Part shown: piece after piece, positions 51,584 through 59,990 of the stretch
Numbering within the stretch: the first letter of the stretch is position 1
Layout of the letters: every line of letters starts with the position of its first letter
Assembly: GCA_002300355.1 (NCBI GenBank)
Contig: NSGV01000002.1
Span: 1,890,201 to 1,954,200, forward strand
Direction: 5' to 3'
From: Streptomyces sp. TLI_235
GTDB lineage: Bacteria > Actinomycetota > Actinomycetes > Streptomycetales > Streptomycetaceae
Length of the DNA: 64,000 nt
Notes under the pieces: generated by a model
Database searches by the model: none
Seen by the model: the letters and a program-made list of their open reading frames with translations, nothing else
Told to the model about the DNA's origin: nothing
Position numbers and translations under genes: made by a program

Positions 51584-52885
51584 ATGACCTCCACCGCCCT
51601 CCTGCCGGCTCCGGCCGCCGTCACGCCGTTGTCCAGCCTGTCCGAGGCTGCCGACACCGACACCCGACTCGCCGTCGCCGACGACCTCTTGACCCTGCTG
51701 CGGACGACCACGACCGAACCGCGCCCCGACGAACAGCTCGAAGCGCTCACCCTGGCCGTCGCCGCCGACCTGCCGGTCCTGATCTGGGGCGAGCCGGGCA
51801 TCGGCAAGACCGCGGCCCTGACCCAGCTCGCCGCCTCCCTCGATCTGCCGCTGACGACCGTCATCGCCAGCGTCCACGAACCGTCCGACTTCTCCGGGCT
51901 GCCCATCGTGGGCGACGACCCGGCCGTGCAGGGGGTGCCGATGGCACCACCGCAGTGGGCCGTGGAGCTCGTGCGGGCCGGGCGGGGGCTGCTCTTCCTG
52001 GACGAACTCTCCACCGCCACCCCGGCCGTCCAGGCCGCGCTGCTCCGGGTCGTCCTGGAGCGGCGGGTCGGCGCACTGCAACTGCCCGCTGGGGTACGGA
52101 TCGTGGCCGCCGCCAACCCGCGCGCGTCGGCAGCGGACGGCTGGGAGCTGAGCCCGCCGCTGGCCAACCGCTTCGTGCACCTGTACTGGGTGCACGACCG
52201 TGAGGTGGTGGTGCGCGGCCTCGGCGGAGTCTGGCCCCGGGCAGAGCTGCCCCGGCTGGTGCCCGGCCGCTTGCCGGAGGCGGTGGCCCTCGCCCGGCGC
52301 GCGATCTGCGGCTTCCTGAAGGCCCGGCCGACCCTGATCCACCGGCTGCCGACCACGGAGACACGGCGCGGCGGCGCCTGGCCCTCGCCCCGGAGCTGGG
52401 AGGCCGCGCTCACCCTGCTGGCCTTCGGCACGGCGGCCTGCGTCTCCCGCGAGGTGCTGGCGCTGCTGGTGCGGGGCGCGGTGGGGGACGGTCCGGGGTT
52501 CGAACTCCTCGCCCATCTTGACCGGATGGACCTGCCCGACCCGGAGACGCTGCTGGCCGACCCGGCCGCCGCCGAGCTGCCGGAACGGGGTGATCTGCGT
52601 CAGGCGACGCTGGAGGGGGTGGTGGCCGCGGTCGGGGCACGGCCGGAGCGAGCGCGCTGGGAGGCGGGCTGGGCGGTGCTGGTACGGGCGCTGGAGACCG
52701 GCGCCCCGGACCTGTTGGTCGCCCCGGCAACGGCGTTGGCCGCGTTGCGGCGCGACGACTGGGAGGTGCCGGACACGGTGGAGCGACTGGTCGGGGTGGT
52801 CGGTCTCGCCCGGCGGGCGGACCGGTCGGTGACACGGGTCGCGGCGGCGGGCGGCTCCACATCCGCGACGGGGACCCACCGATGA
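51584..52885 (+). CDS. MoxR-type AAA+ ATPase
   Basis: Walker A GEPGIGKTAALTQLA lies near residue 70 and Walker B RGLLFLDELSTATPAVQ near 140, followed by the MoxR sensor region (RIVAAANPRASAADGWELSPPLANRF). MoxR ATPases remodel partner proteins together with a vWA protein, here the next gene, whose start overlaps this stop by four bases. The ATG at 51584 has AGGTGA upstream; GTG 51575 is possible. Confidence 0.9.
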   Translation: MTSTALLPAPAAVTPLSSLSEAADTDTRLAVADDLLTLLRTTTTEPRPDEQLEALTLAVAADLPVLIWGEPGIGKTAALTQLAASLDLPLTTVIASVHEPSDFSGLPIVGDDPAVQGVPMAPPQWAVELVRAGRGLLFLDELSTATPAVQAALLRVVLERRVGALQLPAGVRIVAAANPRASAADGWELSPPLANRFVHLYWVHDREVVVRGLGGVWPRAELPRLVPGRLPEAVALARRAICGFLKARPTLIHRLPTTETRRGGAWPSPRSWEAALTLLAFGTAACVSREVLALLVRGAVGDGPGFELLAHLDRMDLPDPETLLADPAAAELPERGDLRQATLEGVVAAVGARPERARWEAGWAVLVRALETGAPDLLVAPATALAALRRDDWEVPDTVERLVGVVGLARRADRSVTRVAAAGGSTSATGTHR

Positions 52886-54279
52886 CGGGGGCCCCGAAGC
52901 ACCCCGCGCGGCGCCCCGAGCCGCGCCGCGCGCCGTACGAAGCGCACTCCGAGCCGCGGCCGCTGCCGCGCCCGATGTCCCGGCCCGCGCCGCCGCGTCC
53001 GGTGCGGGCGACGGTGCCGGGGCCGCCGGTCGGCTCCGGCACGCCGGCCGGCCGCCCCGGCGCGCCGCTGGACACGGAGAAACTGTTCGCCGCGCGGCTC
53101 CATGCGGTGAGGGTCCGTCCCTACCTGGCCAGCGCTCTCTTCGCGCTGCACGTGGTCGAGGACCGCTCGGTGCCGACGATGGCGGTGGACACCCACTGGC
53201 GCTGCTACGTCTCCCCCGGCTTCGTGGCGCGCACCTCGCTGGAGGAACTGGCCGGCGTCTGGGTGCACGAGGTCTCCCACCTGCTGCGGGACCACCACGG
53301 GCGGGGCGAGCGGTATGCGCGGGAGCACGAGGAAGACGGACCGGGCGAGCGGCTGCGGCGGAACGTCGCCGCCGACTTCGAGATCAACGACGACATCTAC
53401 GGCGACGGCCTGCCCGTGCCGGCCGGAGCGGTCCTGCCGTCACTGCTGGCGTTGCCAGACGGGCTGCTGATGGAGGAGTACCTGCGCCGGGCGCCGATGT
53501 CCGGGCTCGCCGCGGACCTGGCCTGGCTGGACTGCGGCAGCGGTGCCGACGGGCAGGAACGGCCGTGGGAGCTGGGGCCCGGCGGAGCAGGGGGGCTGAC
53601 CAGGCTGCAACGGGACGCGGTCCGCTTCCGGGTCGCCGAGGGGATCAAGGGCCGACCGGGCGACGCGCCGCAGGGATGGCGCCGGTGGGCCGACGAGGCG
53701 TTCCATCCGCCACAGCCGTGGCGGCAGTTGCTGGGCGCCGCAGTCCGCTCGGCGGTGGGCGCCCCGGGGGTCGGCGAGGACCACAGCTACCGGCGGCCGT
53801 CCCGGCGCTCGGCCAGCGTCCCCGGGGCACTGCTGCCGAGCCTGCGCCGCATGCCGCCCCGGGTCTGTGTCGTGATCGACACCTCCGGCTCGGTGAGCGA
53901 TGCGGAGCTGGGCAGCGCACTGCTGGAGGTGGCGGCGATCTCCCGGGCCGTCGGCGGGCGGCGCGACCTGGTGTCGGTGATCTCCTGCGACGCGGCGGCC
54001 GGGATCGCCGTCCCGCTCTGCCGCGCCGGGAACATCGAACTCGTCGGCGGCGGCGGAACGGACCTGCGCTCCGGTTTCGCCCGGGCACTCCGTTCCCGGC
54101 CCCACCCAGACGTCATCGTCGCCCTGACCGACGGTCAGACCCCGTGGCCCTCCACGGCACCCCCCTGCCGCACCGTCGTGGGCCTCTTCCCCCGCCCCGC
54201 CCGCGCCGCGAACGAGGACGACCCCGACTACCTCCCGGACGCCCCGCCGTCCTGGGCGCGTGTCGTCACGATCAACTGA
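52882..54279 (+). CDS. vWA-like protein with N-terminal zincin domain (DUF2201 type)
   Basis: The N-terminal region carries a zinc-peptidase HExxH motif (GVWVHEVSHLLRDHHGRGERYA, near residue 130) and continues with NVAADFEINDDI. The C-terminal half is a von Willebrand A-like domain with the metal-site motif VIDTSGSVS and later GGGGTDLRSGF and VALTDGQTPWP. With MoxR it forms a chaperone-peptidase pair. It is 465 residues and apparently intact. Confidence 0.88.
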   Translation: MTGAPKHPARRPEPRRAPYEAHSEPRPLPRPMSRPAPPRPVRATVPGPPVGSGTPAGRPGAPLDTEKLFAARLHAVRVRPYLASALFALHVVEDRSVPTMAVDTHWRCYVSPGFVARTSLEELAGVWVHEVSHLLRDHHGRGERYAREHEEDGPGERLRRNVAADFEINDDIYGDGLPVPAGAVLPSLLALPDGLLMEEYLRRAPMSGLAADLAWLDCGSGADGQERPWELGPGGAGGLTRLQRDAVRFRVAEGIKGRPGDAPQGWRRWADEAFHPPQPWRQLLGAAVRSAVGAPGVGEDHSYRRPSRRSASVPGALLPSLRRMPPRVCVVIDTSGSVSDAELGSALLEVAAISRAVGGRRDLVSVISCDAAAGIAVPLCRAGNIELVGGGGTDLRSGFARALRSRPHPDVIVALTDGQTPWPSTAPPCRTVVGLFPRPARAANEDDPDYLPDAPPSWARVVTIN

Positions 54280-54292
54280 GCCGGCACTCGGC

Positions 54293-54319
54293 AAGGCCCG
54301 CGCTTCGGCTCCGGGCCTT
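54293..54319 (+). terminator. terminator of the MoxR-vWA operon
   Basis: AAGGCCCG at 54293-54300 pairs with CGGGCCTT at 54312-54319, 14 bases after the stop. Confidence 0.6.
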
Positions 54320-54641
54320 CGCTCAATCGAGCAGTCGGCTGTGCGACCAGTTACCGCACGAGAACTCCACGTGAGTTGTGCTCAAGCTCCCGGGATTGAA
54401 GGACCCATCTCCGGCCTGGGCCAGAGAGAGGTACGACGGACGGAGCCAGCCTGAATTCCGGGCATGGGTCATCCGCAGTCGATCAAGCCCTGAGCTGCAT
54501 GTCTGCTCGGAATTAGGCCACTGTTCGAGCCGTCTGGGACCTTACAGGGACTGCCCATCAGGCTCGCGAAGCGGGACTCGACAGCAGTGAGGCCGCACGC
54601 GCCCGCCCCGGAACGAGGAGTTGCCGATGCACAGTTCGACG
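54320..54641. other. gene-free stretch of lower GC
   Basis: No convincing gene is present and short frames have poor codon bias. It may be debris from earlier insertions. Confidence 0.4.
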
Positions 54642-55046
54642 TCAGCTGTTCGAGGAAAATACCTCGACTTCACACGTCGCCGCGCCGCTGCGCTCGATCC
54701 TCGCGTCGCCGGTGATCAGCGGCACACCGAGTGCTTCAGCGAGGGCAACGTACTGGGCGTCATAGGCGCTGAGGTTGGCATGCAGCTTCTTCACACGGTC
54801 CCAGAAGGGAAGCGTCTCCTGTTTGATGATCGGGAGAAGGCGGTAAGCGCCGACAGCCTTCTCGACTTCCCTCTCGGTGAGCTTGCCACCGCGCCGCATC
54901 CCGAGGAGTGCCGACTGGATCTCGTAATCCACCAGCGTGGGCGCGTAGACATCGCCTGCCTCAGCGACACGTGTGCGGATGAGGTCCCCGCCGGGGTTGT
55001 GTGCGGTGAGAACGGTGACGAGGGCCGAACTGTCGATGACGATCAA
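54642..55046 (-). CDS. vapC: VapC-type PIN-domain toxin
   Basis: The 134-residue protein begins LIVIDSSALVTVL, with the first PIN-domain Asp, and has the second acidic cluster in DYEIQSALLG and the third in YDAQYVALAEALGVPLITGDARI. PIN toxins are Mg-dependent RNases that usually cut tRNA or rRNA. The start TTG at 55046 overlaps the antitoxin stop (TTGA), so translation is coupled. Confidence 0.9.
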   Translation of the reverse strand: MIVIDSSALVTVLTAHNPGGDLIRTRVAEAGDVYAPTLVDYEIQSALLGMRRGGKLTEREVEKAVGAYRLLPIIKQETLPFWDRVKKLHANLSAYDAQYVALAEALGVPLITGDARIERSGAATCEVEVFSSNS

Positions 55047-55273
55047 CGCCCAGTCCTGCCCTCGTCGATCGCCGCGAGAATATCCGCCGTGCTGACATCC
55101 GCAGTGGTCTCGCGACTCAGGCGGTCCATCATCTCCGCCATGGTGGGCTTCGCAGTTTCCCGTCCGATGAGGTCGAGAAGGTACGCCTGAAGGGACTTGC
55201 CCGCCTGGGCCGCACGGATCTTGAGCGTCCGAATCTGCTCGTCCGGGACATCCCGGATGGTGAGTGCAGTCAT
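55043..55273 (-). CDS. vapB: VapB/FitA-type ribbon-helix-helix antitoxin
   Basis: The 76-residue protein has an N-terminal ribbon-helix-helix (TALTIRDVPDEQIRTLKIRAAQAGKSLQAYLLDLI) and an acidic C-terminal tail that would wrap the toxin. It precedes and overlaps the PIN gene, and would repress its own promoter. Confidence 0.9.
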   Translation of the reverse strand: MTALTIRDVPDEQIRTLKIRAAQAGKSLQAYLLDLIGRETAKPTMAEMMDRLSRETTADVSTADILAAIDEGRTGR

Positions 55274-55425
55274 GCTGCCATTCTACCTGCAACGCCTGCA
55301 AAGTGCAGCGATGCCGCAGGGGGTGAGCGCCCGATAAAGGCGACCCACACGAGACGGCGGACCCCGGCTTGGGATGACCGCACCCATCGGGCCTGGTCAG
55401 CGGCAGTCAAGCAAGATCGCTCTTG

Positions 55426-55478
55426 GGGACTTTTCAGGGACTTCCAGCGCTGCCCGAGGAGCGTTCGAGGGACTTTTC
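55426..55478. repeat. GGGACTTTTC repeats, probable integrase arm sites
   Basis: GGGACTTTTC occurs at 55426-55435 and 55469-55478 and the related GGGACTTCC at 55437-55445. The starts are spaced 11 and 32 bases, close to whole helical turns. They lie 80-135 bases from att copy B, as arm-type binding sites would, and fit the right end of the first island. Confidence 0.55.
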
Positions 55479-55509
55479 GCCGCGTAATACAGCAAGCCCC
55501 CGAAAGATC

Positions 55510-55545
55510 GGAAAGGGCCTCCGACGCAGGTCAGAGGCCCTTTCC
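55510..55545. terminator. perfect 12-base hairpin before att copy B
   Basis: GGAAAGGGCCTC at 55510-55521 and its exact complement at 55534-55545 form a stem with a 12-base loop. Read on the minus strand it would terminate an rnpB gene ending at copy B, as supplied by the first island. Confidence 0.7.
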
Positions 55546-55559
55546 GAGACAAAGCCCCA

Positions 55560-55590
55560 GGGGGCAGCGGACGAGGCGGCCTGTACGCCG
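55560..55590 (-). repeat. att copy B: rnpB 3'-end fragment at the prophage left end
   Basis: The 31 bases are identical to copy A. Here the rnpB match extends further, to CAGAACCCGG on the minus strand (to about 55597), a highly conserved RNase P RNA segment, before diverging into the prophage. It is the prophage's left attachment site. Confidence 0.78.
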
Positions 55591-55656
55591 GGTTCTGGTC
55601 ACCTACGGCCTTCCCGGCCCTTCTCGGCCTCCACAACCAGCGGAAACGCTGGCCGG

Positions 55657-57012
55657 TCACGCCGCTTCACGCCCGCCGGGGAGTTCTGGGGGAGTTTCAG
55701 CGTTGACCCACGCTCCGGGGAGTTCCCGCACCGGCTCCTCGCCCGGCGACAGCCACGCCGACAGGGCCTCGAGACCGCGCCGTCCGGCGTCCGGCATGAA
55801 GTGGACGTAGGTCCGCAGGGTGAACGCCGGGTCCGAGTGGCCGAGCCAGGCCGCGAGCGTCGTGATCGTCTCGCCGCCCTGGAGGACGACGGACGCGAAC
55901 GTGTGCCGCAGGACGTGGAAGCCGTCCTCACGCGGCATCGCCCAGACGAACCGCGTCCAGACCGACCGCTCCCCCTGCACCTTCTCCCGCACCGGCTCCG
56001 GGATGACACCGGCCTTGGCGAGGGCCGGCTTCCACACCTTCTCGTCCCACGTCGTCCGGTTCACCGCGCCCCCGCCAGCCGTGTTCAGCCGCGTCGTGGT
56101 CACCAGAAGGCGGACGGTCCGGGTCGGCCGCTTTTCCCACTCGAGGTTCGGCCGGGCCGGGTCGATCCACGGCAGGGTGACCTCGACGGTGCCGAACTCC
56201 TCGGTGTGCGCCCGGACGCGGGCGGCGAGGCCCGGCGGGCACACCGTGGTCCGCTCCTTGTTGCCCTTCGGCGGGGCGAACGCCAGCCGGCCGCCGACCT
56301 TCACGACCTGCCGGGTGACGTTCAGCTTGAGGCCGTCGATGTCGTCCGGGCTGAAGCCGAACGTCTCGCCCTGACGCAGGCCGGCCCCGGCGGCCAGGTC
56401 CAGGAGGACCCGGTACCGCGGCGGGAGGGCCTCCCGGACGGCGAGGACCGTCTCGAGCGACCACGCCTTCGCCTTGCTCGTCGGTGCGGTGGGCGGCCGG
56501 AGCTCGTCGTCCCGGAAGGGGTTCGCGGGGATCCTCTTGGCCTTGTACGCGGCCTGGAGGATGCTGCTGAAGTGCTTCCAAGTGGTGCGCAGGGTGTTGA
56601 CGTCGATGTCCTTCTCGGCCTGCGTCACCCACCACCGGATCTGCTCGTCGCCGATCCGGTTGAGGGGCTGGGCCCCGAGGTGCGGCAGGATGTGGTTGTA
56701 GATCCTCGGCCGCATGGACTGCTTCGTGGTGGGCGGCTTCCGCAGGCTGGGCCACCAGTGCTGGTCGACGTACTCCTGCAGCGTCATCTCGCCGTGGCGC
56801 GGGTCGTAGAAGGTGCCGCGGCCGGCGTCGGTGGACGCCGTGCTCTTCCAGTTCTCGGCATCCTTAAGCGTTGTGAACACGCGGTCCCGGACGCCGGGGA
56901 TGCCCGCGACCTTGTAACGGGCTCCCTTGCCCCAACGGGCGGTGCGCTCCCGCTTTTTCGTCTCCGGGTCCTTCCGCTTGTTCAGCCAGCGATCTTCGAT
57001 GTACCCAGCCAC
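55657..57012 (-). CDS. int: tyrosine integrase of the prophage
   Basis: The 451-residue protein shows catalytic residues Arg (GAGLRQGETFGF), HVLRHTFAS, GHSDPAFTL and the Tyr in RTYVHFMPD. Its 3' end lies 67 bases from att copy B, which identifies the rnpB 3' end as its target. It starts at GTG 57012 inside the end of the ImmA-like gene, so the two are coupled. Confidence 0.93.
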   Translation of the reverse strand: MAGYIEDRWLNKRKDPETKKRERTARWGKGARYKVAGIPGVRDRVFTTLKDAENWKSTASTDAGRGTFYDPRHGEMTLQEYVDQHWWPSLRKPPTTKQSMRPRIYNHILPHLGAQPLNRIGDEQIRWWVTQAEKDIDVNTLRTTWKHFSSILQAAYKAKRIPANPFRDDELRPPTAPTSKAKAWSLETVLAVREALPPRYRVLLDLAAGAGLRQGETFGFSPDDIDGLKLNVTRQVVKVGGRLAFAPPKGNKERTTVCPPGLAARVRAHTEEFGTVEVTLPWIDPARPNLEWEKRPTRTVRLLVTTTRLNTAGGGAVNRTTWDEKVWKPALAKAGVIPEPVREKVQGERSVWTRFVWAMPREDGFHVLRHTFASVVLQGGETITTLAAWLGHSDPAFTLRTYVHFMPDAGRRGLEALSAWLSPGEEPVRELPGAWVNAETPPELPGGREAA

Positions 57013-57413
57013 TGGGCACCCCCCTCGAGGTCGGCGTAGCGGGCCCGGATCATCCAGGGCGTGACCTGCAGCTCCTCGGCCATCTGGAACTCATCGCTCG
57101 CCCACTGCATGACGCGGTAGAACTCGCTGATCGGTAGGAGCTTGCGCGCGGCTCGGCGGTCGGCGAGCAGCTCGGCGCGGACTCCGCGAATGGTGGCGCA
57201 AAGGGTGTCGCCGGCGAGGACGTGCTCGAGCTCATGGGCAAGGACGCATCGCTCTTGGACGGCGTTCAGTCCCTCGGCGATGACGATCGCCTGGTCCTGC
57301 GGCAGCCACGCTCCCCAGGTGTCCCGGAGCCAGGTCCGGATGACGGGGATGCCCATGTGCTCGAGCTCGGCGCATGGGTCGTAGAGCGTCGGTATCTGTC
57401 GCGCTGCGGGCAT
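56982..57413 (-). CDS. ImmA/IrrE-family metallopeptidase
   Basis: The 143-residue protein has the zinc motif HELEH (VLAHELEHVLAG near residue 60) and the third-ligand-like region RAELLADRRAARKLL. ImmA peptidases cleave phage or ICE repressors to start induction; the likely target here is the repressor encoded next. It overlaps the integrase start by 31 bases. Confidence 0.85.
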   Translation of the reverse strand: MPAARQIPTLYDPCAELEHMGIPVIRTWLRDTWGAWLPQDQAIVIAEGLNAVQERCVLAHELEHVLAGDTLCATIRGVRAELLADRRAARKLLPISEFYRVMQWASDEFQMAEELQVTPWMIRARYADLEGGAQWLGTSKIAG

Positions 57414-57540
57414 ACCTCTCCCCGGGTGGACGGGTGGGAGGTTCGCCAGGGCGATTGTTGCATGATTTCTGGCGCGAAATGTAGCTGTTTATGCACTTTC
57501 GGTCACCGGGAAGGATCGTCCGCCGACCTGCATGGGAGCG

Positions 57541-58119
57541 CTACGGGCGGCCCTCGCGATAGTCGCGGACGGCCTGGCGGATGCGCTCTTGGTCGTCCTC
57601 CGGCACGCCAGGGTCACCCTCACTCCAGCCGTGAGGCCGGTACGCGGCCATCCCGTACGCGCCCTGGTGACCGCGGCTGGCAGAGGCAGACCGCAAAAGC
57701 CGCTCCGCAGCCTCCTCGAGGTCGTCCCGCAGCCCGGGATCGGCCCCGGCCCGCACGCACGCACGCGCGAAGGCAACGACCCCTGGATAGAGCTCAGCTG
57801 GCGTCAAGTCGCCCCGCGATGCGGTCGGCTCCAGGGGCGAGGGGGCCACCGCCCGCTCCCCCCTCCGGTCCGGCGCCCCAAGGGTCTGCTCCACCTTGCC
57901 ATCCGCCCACTCGAGCACGCGGGCCACCGAGTGATACCCGTCCGGAATCCGGCCTGGGGAGGGCACCCGCCCGTTCTCGTAGTTGCTGACCGTCTTCCGG
58001 TCGAGGCCGGCCTGCTCGGCGAGCTGCTGCTGGCTGAGCTTGCGGGCTACCCGGCTGCGGCGGATCTCCTCGCCGAGCCCTGCCCAGTCGAGGTGCTGCT
58101 CGTCCTCGCCCGCGCTCAT
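57541..58119 (-). CDS. phage repressor (XRE family)
   Basis: An N-terminal XRE helix-turn-helix (LGEEIRRSRVARKLSQQQLAEQAGLDRKTVSNYENGRV) is followed by a C-terminal helical region of unknown fold without a LexA-type peptidase site. The ATG at 58119 has GGAGCAGGT upstream. It is divergent from the Cro-like gene over tandem operator repeats and adjacent to the ImmA-like peptidase. Confidence 0.82.
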   Translation of the reverse strand: MSAGEDEQHLDWAGLGEEIRRSRVARKLSQQQLAEQAGLDRKTVSNYENGRVPSPGRIPDGYHSVARVLEWADGKVEQTLGAPDRRGERAVAPSPLEPTASRGDLTPAELYPGVVAFARACVRAGADPGLRDDLEEAAERLLRSASASRGHQGAYGMAAYRPHGWSEGDPGVPEDDQERIRQAVRDYREGRP

Positions 58120-58236
58120 ACCTGCTCCCGACTGCCACTCGTTGGACAACGTTTGGCAACAGCATCCCAGACGCGCCGCGCCATGTCGCAGGCAGGTTCC
58201 CGCCATTTCCGCAGGTGGGGCACGGCGCCCCGGCCA

Positions 58237-58286
58237 ATTCCTCACCGTTCCTCACTGTGCCTTGTTATTCCTCACCATTCCCCATA
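58237..58286. promoter_or_regulatory. tandem decamer operators in the immunity region
   Basis: ATTCCTCACC (58237), GTTCCTCACT (58247), ATTCCTCACC (58267) and ATTCCCCATA (58277) are two back-to-back pairs whose starts are 30 bases apart. They lie between the divergent repressor and Cro-like genes, and are likely binding sites for one or both. Confidence 0.65.
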
Positions 58287-58507
58287 TGGTTGGGCACGTG
58301 AGAGCGCAAGGAGCTGACATCCGGCGCAAGCGCGAGCTACTGGGGCACGGCCTGACCCGCTTCGCCCAGCAAGTCGGTGTCTCACCAGCGCACTTGTCGC
58401 GGATCGAAAGAGGTCTCCGCGGGGCCCAGCCCGAGGTGATGAAGCGCATCGCCACAGGGCTCGGCGTCGACATCGAGGACATTTCAACCCAGACGAATGA
58501 GAAATGA
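58286..58507 (+). CDS. Cro-like XRE regulator
   Basis: The 73-residue protein is mostly one helix-turn-helix (GADIRRKRELLGHGLTRFAQQVGVSPAHLSRIERGLRG). The ATG at 58286 overlaps the last operator decamer, so binding there would block its own start. GTG 58298 is an alternative. It heads the early lytic operon. Confidence 0.78.
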   Translation: MVGHVRAQGADIRRKRELLGHGLTRFAQQVGVSPAHLSRIERGLRGAQPEVMKRIATGLGVDIEDISTQTNEK

Positions 58508-58516
58508 TGGGAAACG

Positions 58517-58810
58517 ATGGACCCCAGCGTGACCCCTGAGCCCCCAGTGATGGACCTGCCGGAGACCGCCCGTTACATCAAGCGAACCCCGAAGGCCCTG
58601 CGCAGCCTGCGCGAGCGCGGCGGCGGCCCGAAGGGCTTCCGCAGTGGCGGCCGCGTCCTGTTCTACATCGCCGACGTCGACGCCTGGCTGGCCCACGGCC
58701 ACGCCTCCGACCGACACACGAACCCGGCACTCGACCCGACGCGCCGCAAGCCGGAACCGCGCCGTTCGCGGTCGCGCCGGCGGGTCCGGCAGGACGCCGC
58801 CGCCGCGTAA
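58517..58810 (+). CDS. excisionase-like helix-turn-helix protein
   Basis: The 97-residue protein has a MerR/HTH_17-like domain (MDLPETARYIKRTPKALRSLRERGGGPKGFRSGGRVLFYIADVDAWLA) and an Arg-rich tail. It is a plausible excisionase, or an early regulator. Confidence 0.78.
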   Translation: MDPSVTPEPPVMDLPETARYIKRTPKALRSLRERGGGPKGFRSGGRVLFYIADVDAWLAHGHASDRHTNPALDPTRRKPEPRRSRSRRRVRQDAAAA

Positions 58811-58912
58811 TTCGCCCCAAGACATGGGCCGGGGCCGCCTCACGGATTGCGACCCCAGAGACGACCCCCGACGGCCCGCTGTTCGCCAACCCCACGAAGG
58901 AGTAAGGCCGCC

Positions 58913-59344
58913 ATGCAGCAGCCTACCCAGATCCCCCCGCCGCCCGACATGGGCGGCCCCCTCAACGTCATCGCCCGGCTGCAGGCCGGGTTCGGCCTCG
59001 CCGGCATCGTCGTGACCGGGGTGTACGGCCCCGAGGTGCACGTCGAGACCGTCGCCGAGCTCGACGACTGGTTCGGCTGGTTCGGCATCGGCTCGTCCAT
59101 GTCGGTCGGCTCCCGCCAGGAGGAGCGCGACGGCCAGCTGTGGGGCCTCGGCGGCCTCGACTGGCGCCTGCACCTCAAGATCCCGGGCCTGCCCCTGCGA
59201 GGGGCGTACTCGCTGATGGTGCGTCTGACGACGTCGGAGGGCGAGGTGCTGCCGGACCTGCCGGTGGTGCGTCGCGGCTGGCCGTTCGATTTGGACCGCG
59301 CGGACCGTGAGGCGGCTCGCGCAGCCCAGTGGGCGGTGGCGTGA
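58913..59344 (+). CDS. phage early protein of unknown function
   Basis: The 143-residue protein (LNVIARLQAGFGLAGIVVTGVYGPEVHVETVAELDDWFGWFG) has no recognised domain. GAAGGAG lies about ten bases before the ATG. Its stop overlaps the next start by one base. Confidence 0.65.
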   Translation: MQQPTQIPPPPDMGGPLNVIARLQAGFGLAGIVVTGVYGPEVHVETVAELDDWFGWFGIGSSMSVGSRQEERDGQLWGLGGLDWRLHLKIPGLPLRGAYSLMVRLTTSEGEVLPDLPVVRRGWPFDLDRADREAARAAQWAVA

Positions 59345-59862
59345 TGACCCCGGACCTCAAGCACCGCGCCGAGATGGTCGTGCAGGCCGTCCTCGGCACG
59401 GACCCGACGCCGGCGGGCATCGTGTTCGCCCTCGACCACGCCGGGCTGATGACGGCCGGCCGCGACGCCGACGGCAGCGACAACGAGCTGACCCGGCTGC
59501 GCGCCGAGCTCGAAGACGAACGAGCCGCCCACGCCAAGACTATCGACAACTTCGAGGCCGCCATGGGCCTCGCCGAGGGCGAGACGTTGACCGCCTGGCG
59601 CCTCGAGCGGGGCGGCATCCCACTCGGCACGTACCTGTCCCTCGACGCCGCACAGCGTCACGGCGAGACGGACCACGCCGAGCAGCACGGGCCCGCCCGC
59701 ACGGGATCCGAGGCGCTGTGGTTGTGCGACGCCCACCTGGTCGGCGACGTGCCGTTGGAGCTCTGCTACTTCGGGCCGGGTCCGTGCGACGAGGCGGAGA
59801 CCTCGTACGTGGTCGTGCCCGTCCCTCTGCAGGTGGCGTACGACCCGGAGGCGGACAAATGA
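59344..59862 (+). CDS. phage early protein of unknown function
   Basis: The 172-residue protein has a central coiled-coil-like stretch (NELTRLRAELEDERAAHAKTIDNFEAAMGLAEG) and a C-terminal part with two Cys (LWLCDAHLVGDVPLELCYF). No family is recognised. Confidence 0.65.
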   Translation: MTPDLKHRAEMVVQAVLGTDPTPAGIVFALDHAGLMTAGRDADGSDNELTRLRAELEDERAAHAKTIDNFEAAMGLAEGETLTAWRLERGGIPLGTYLSLDAAQRHGETDHAEQHGPARTGSEALWLCDAHLVGDVPLELCYFGPGPCDEAETSYVVVPVPLQVAYDPEADK

Positions 59863-59990
59863 GCTGGCTCCTCGTCATCGCCTGCATCGTCGCGTCCGGT
59901 TGGGCCGCAGCGATCCGCGAGGACCTGATCCACGAGCGGCGCACGCAGCGCCAGGACCGCCGCAGCAACCCGGCCAGGAGGGACTCCTGA
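59859..59990 (+). CDS. 43-residue membrane peptide
   Basis: One membrane helix (SWLLVIACIVASGWAAAI) is followed by a strongly charged tail (REDLIHERRTQRQDRRSN). It overlaps its neighbours by four and one bases. Confidence 0.6.
   Translation: MSWLLVIACIVASGWAAAIREDLIHERRTQRQDRRSNPARRDS

Larger units (their letters stand above)
49556..55559. mobile_element. 6-kb island without integrase between rnpB att repeats
   Basis: The segment is bounded by the two 31-base repeats. It holds a MoxR/vWA three-gene operon and a VapBC pair. Near its right end are three GGGACTT(TT)C repeats like integrase arm sites, and a perfect hairpin. No integrase or recognisable fragment of one is seen, so it appears to be a degraded or trans-mobilised integrative element. 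Confidence 0.6.
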
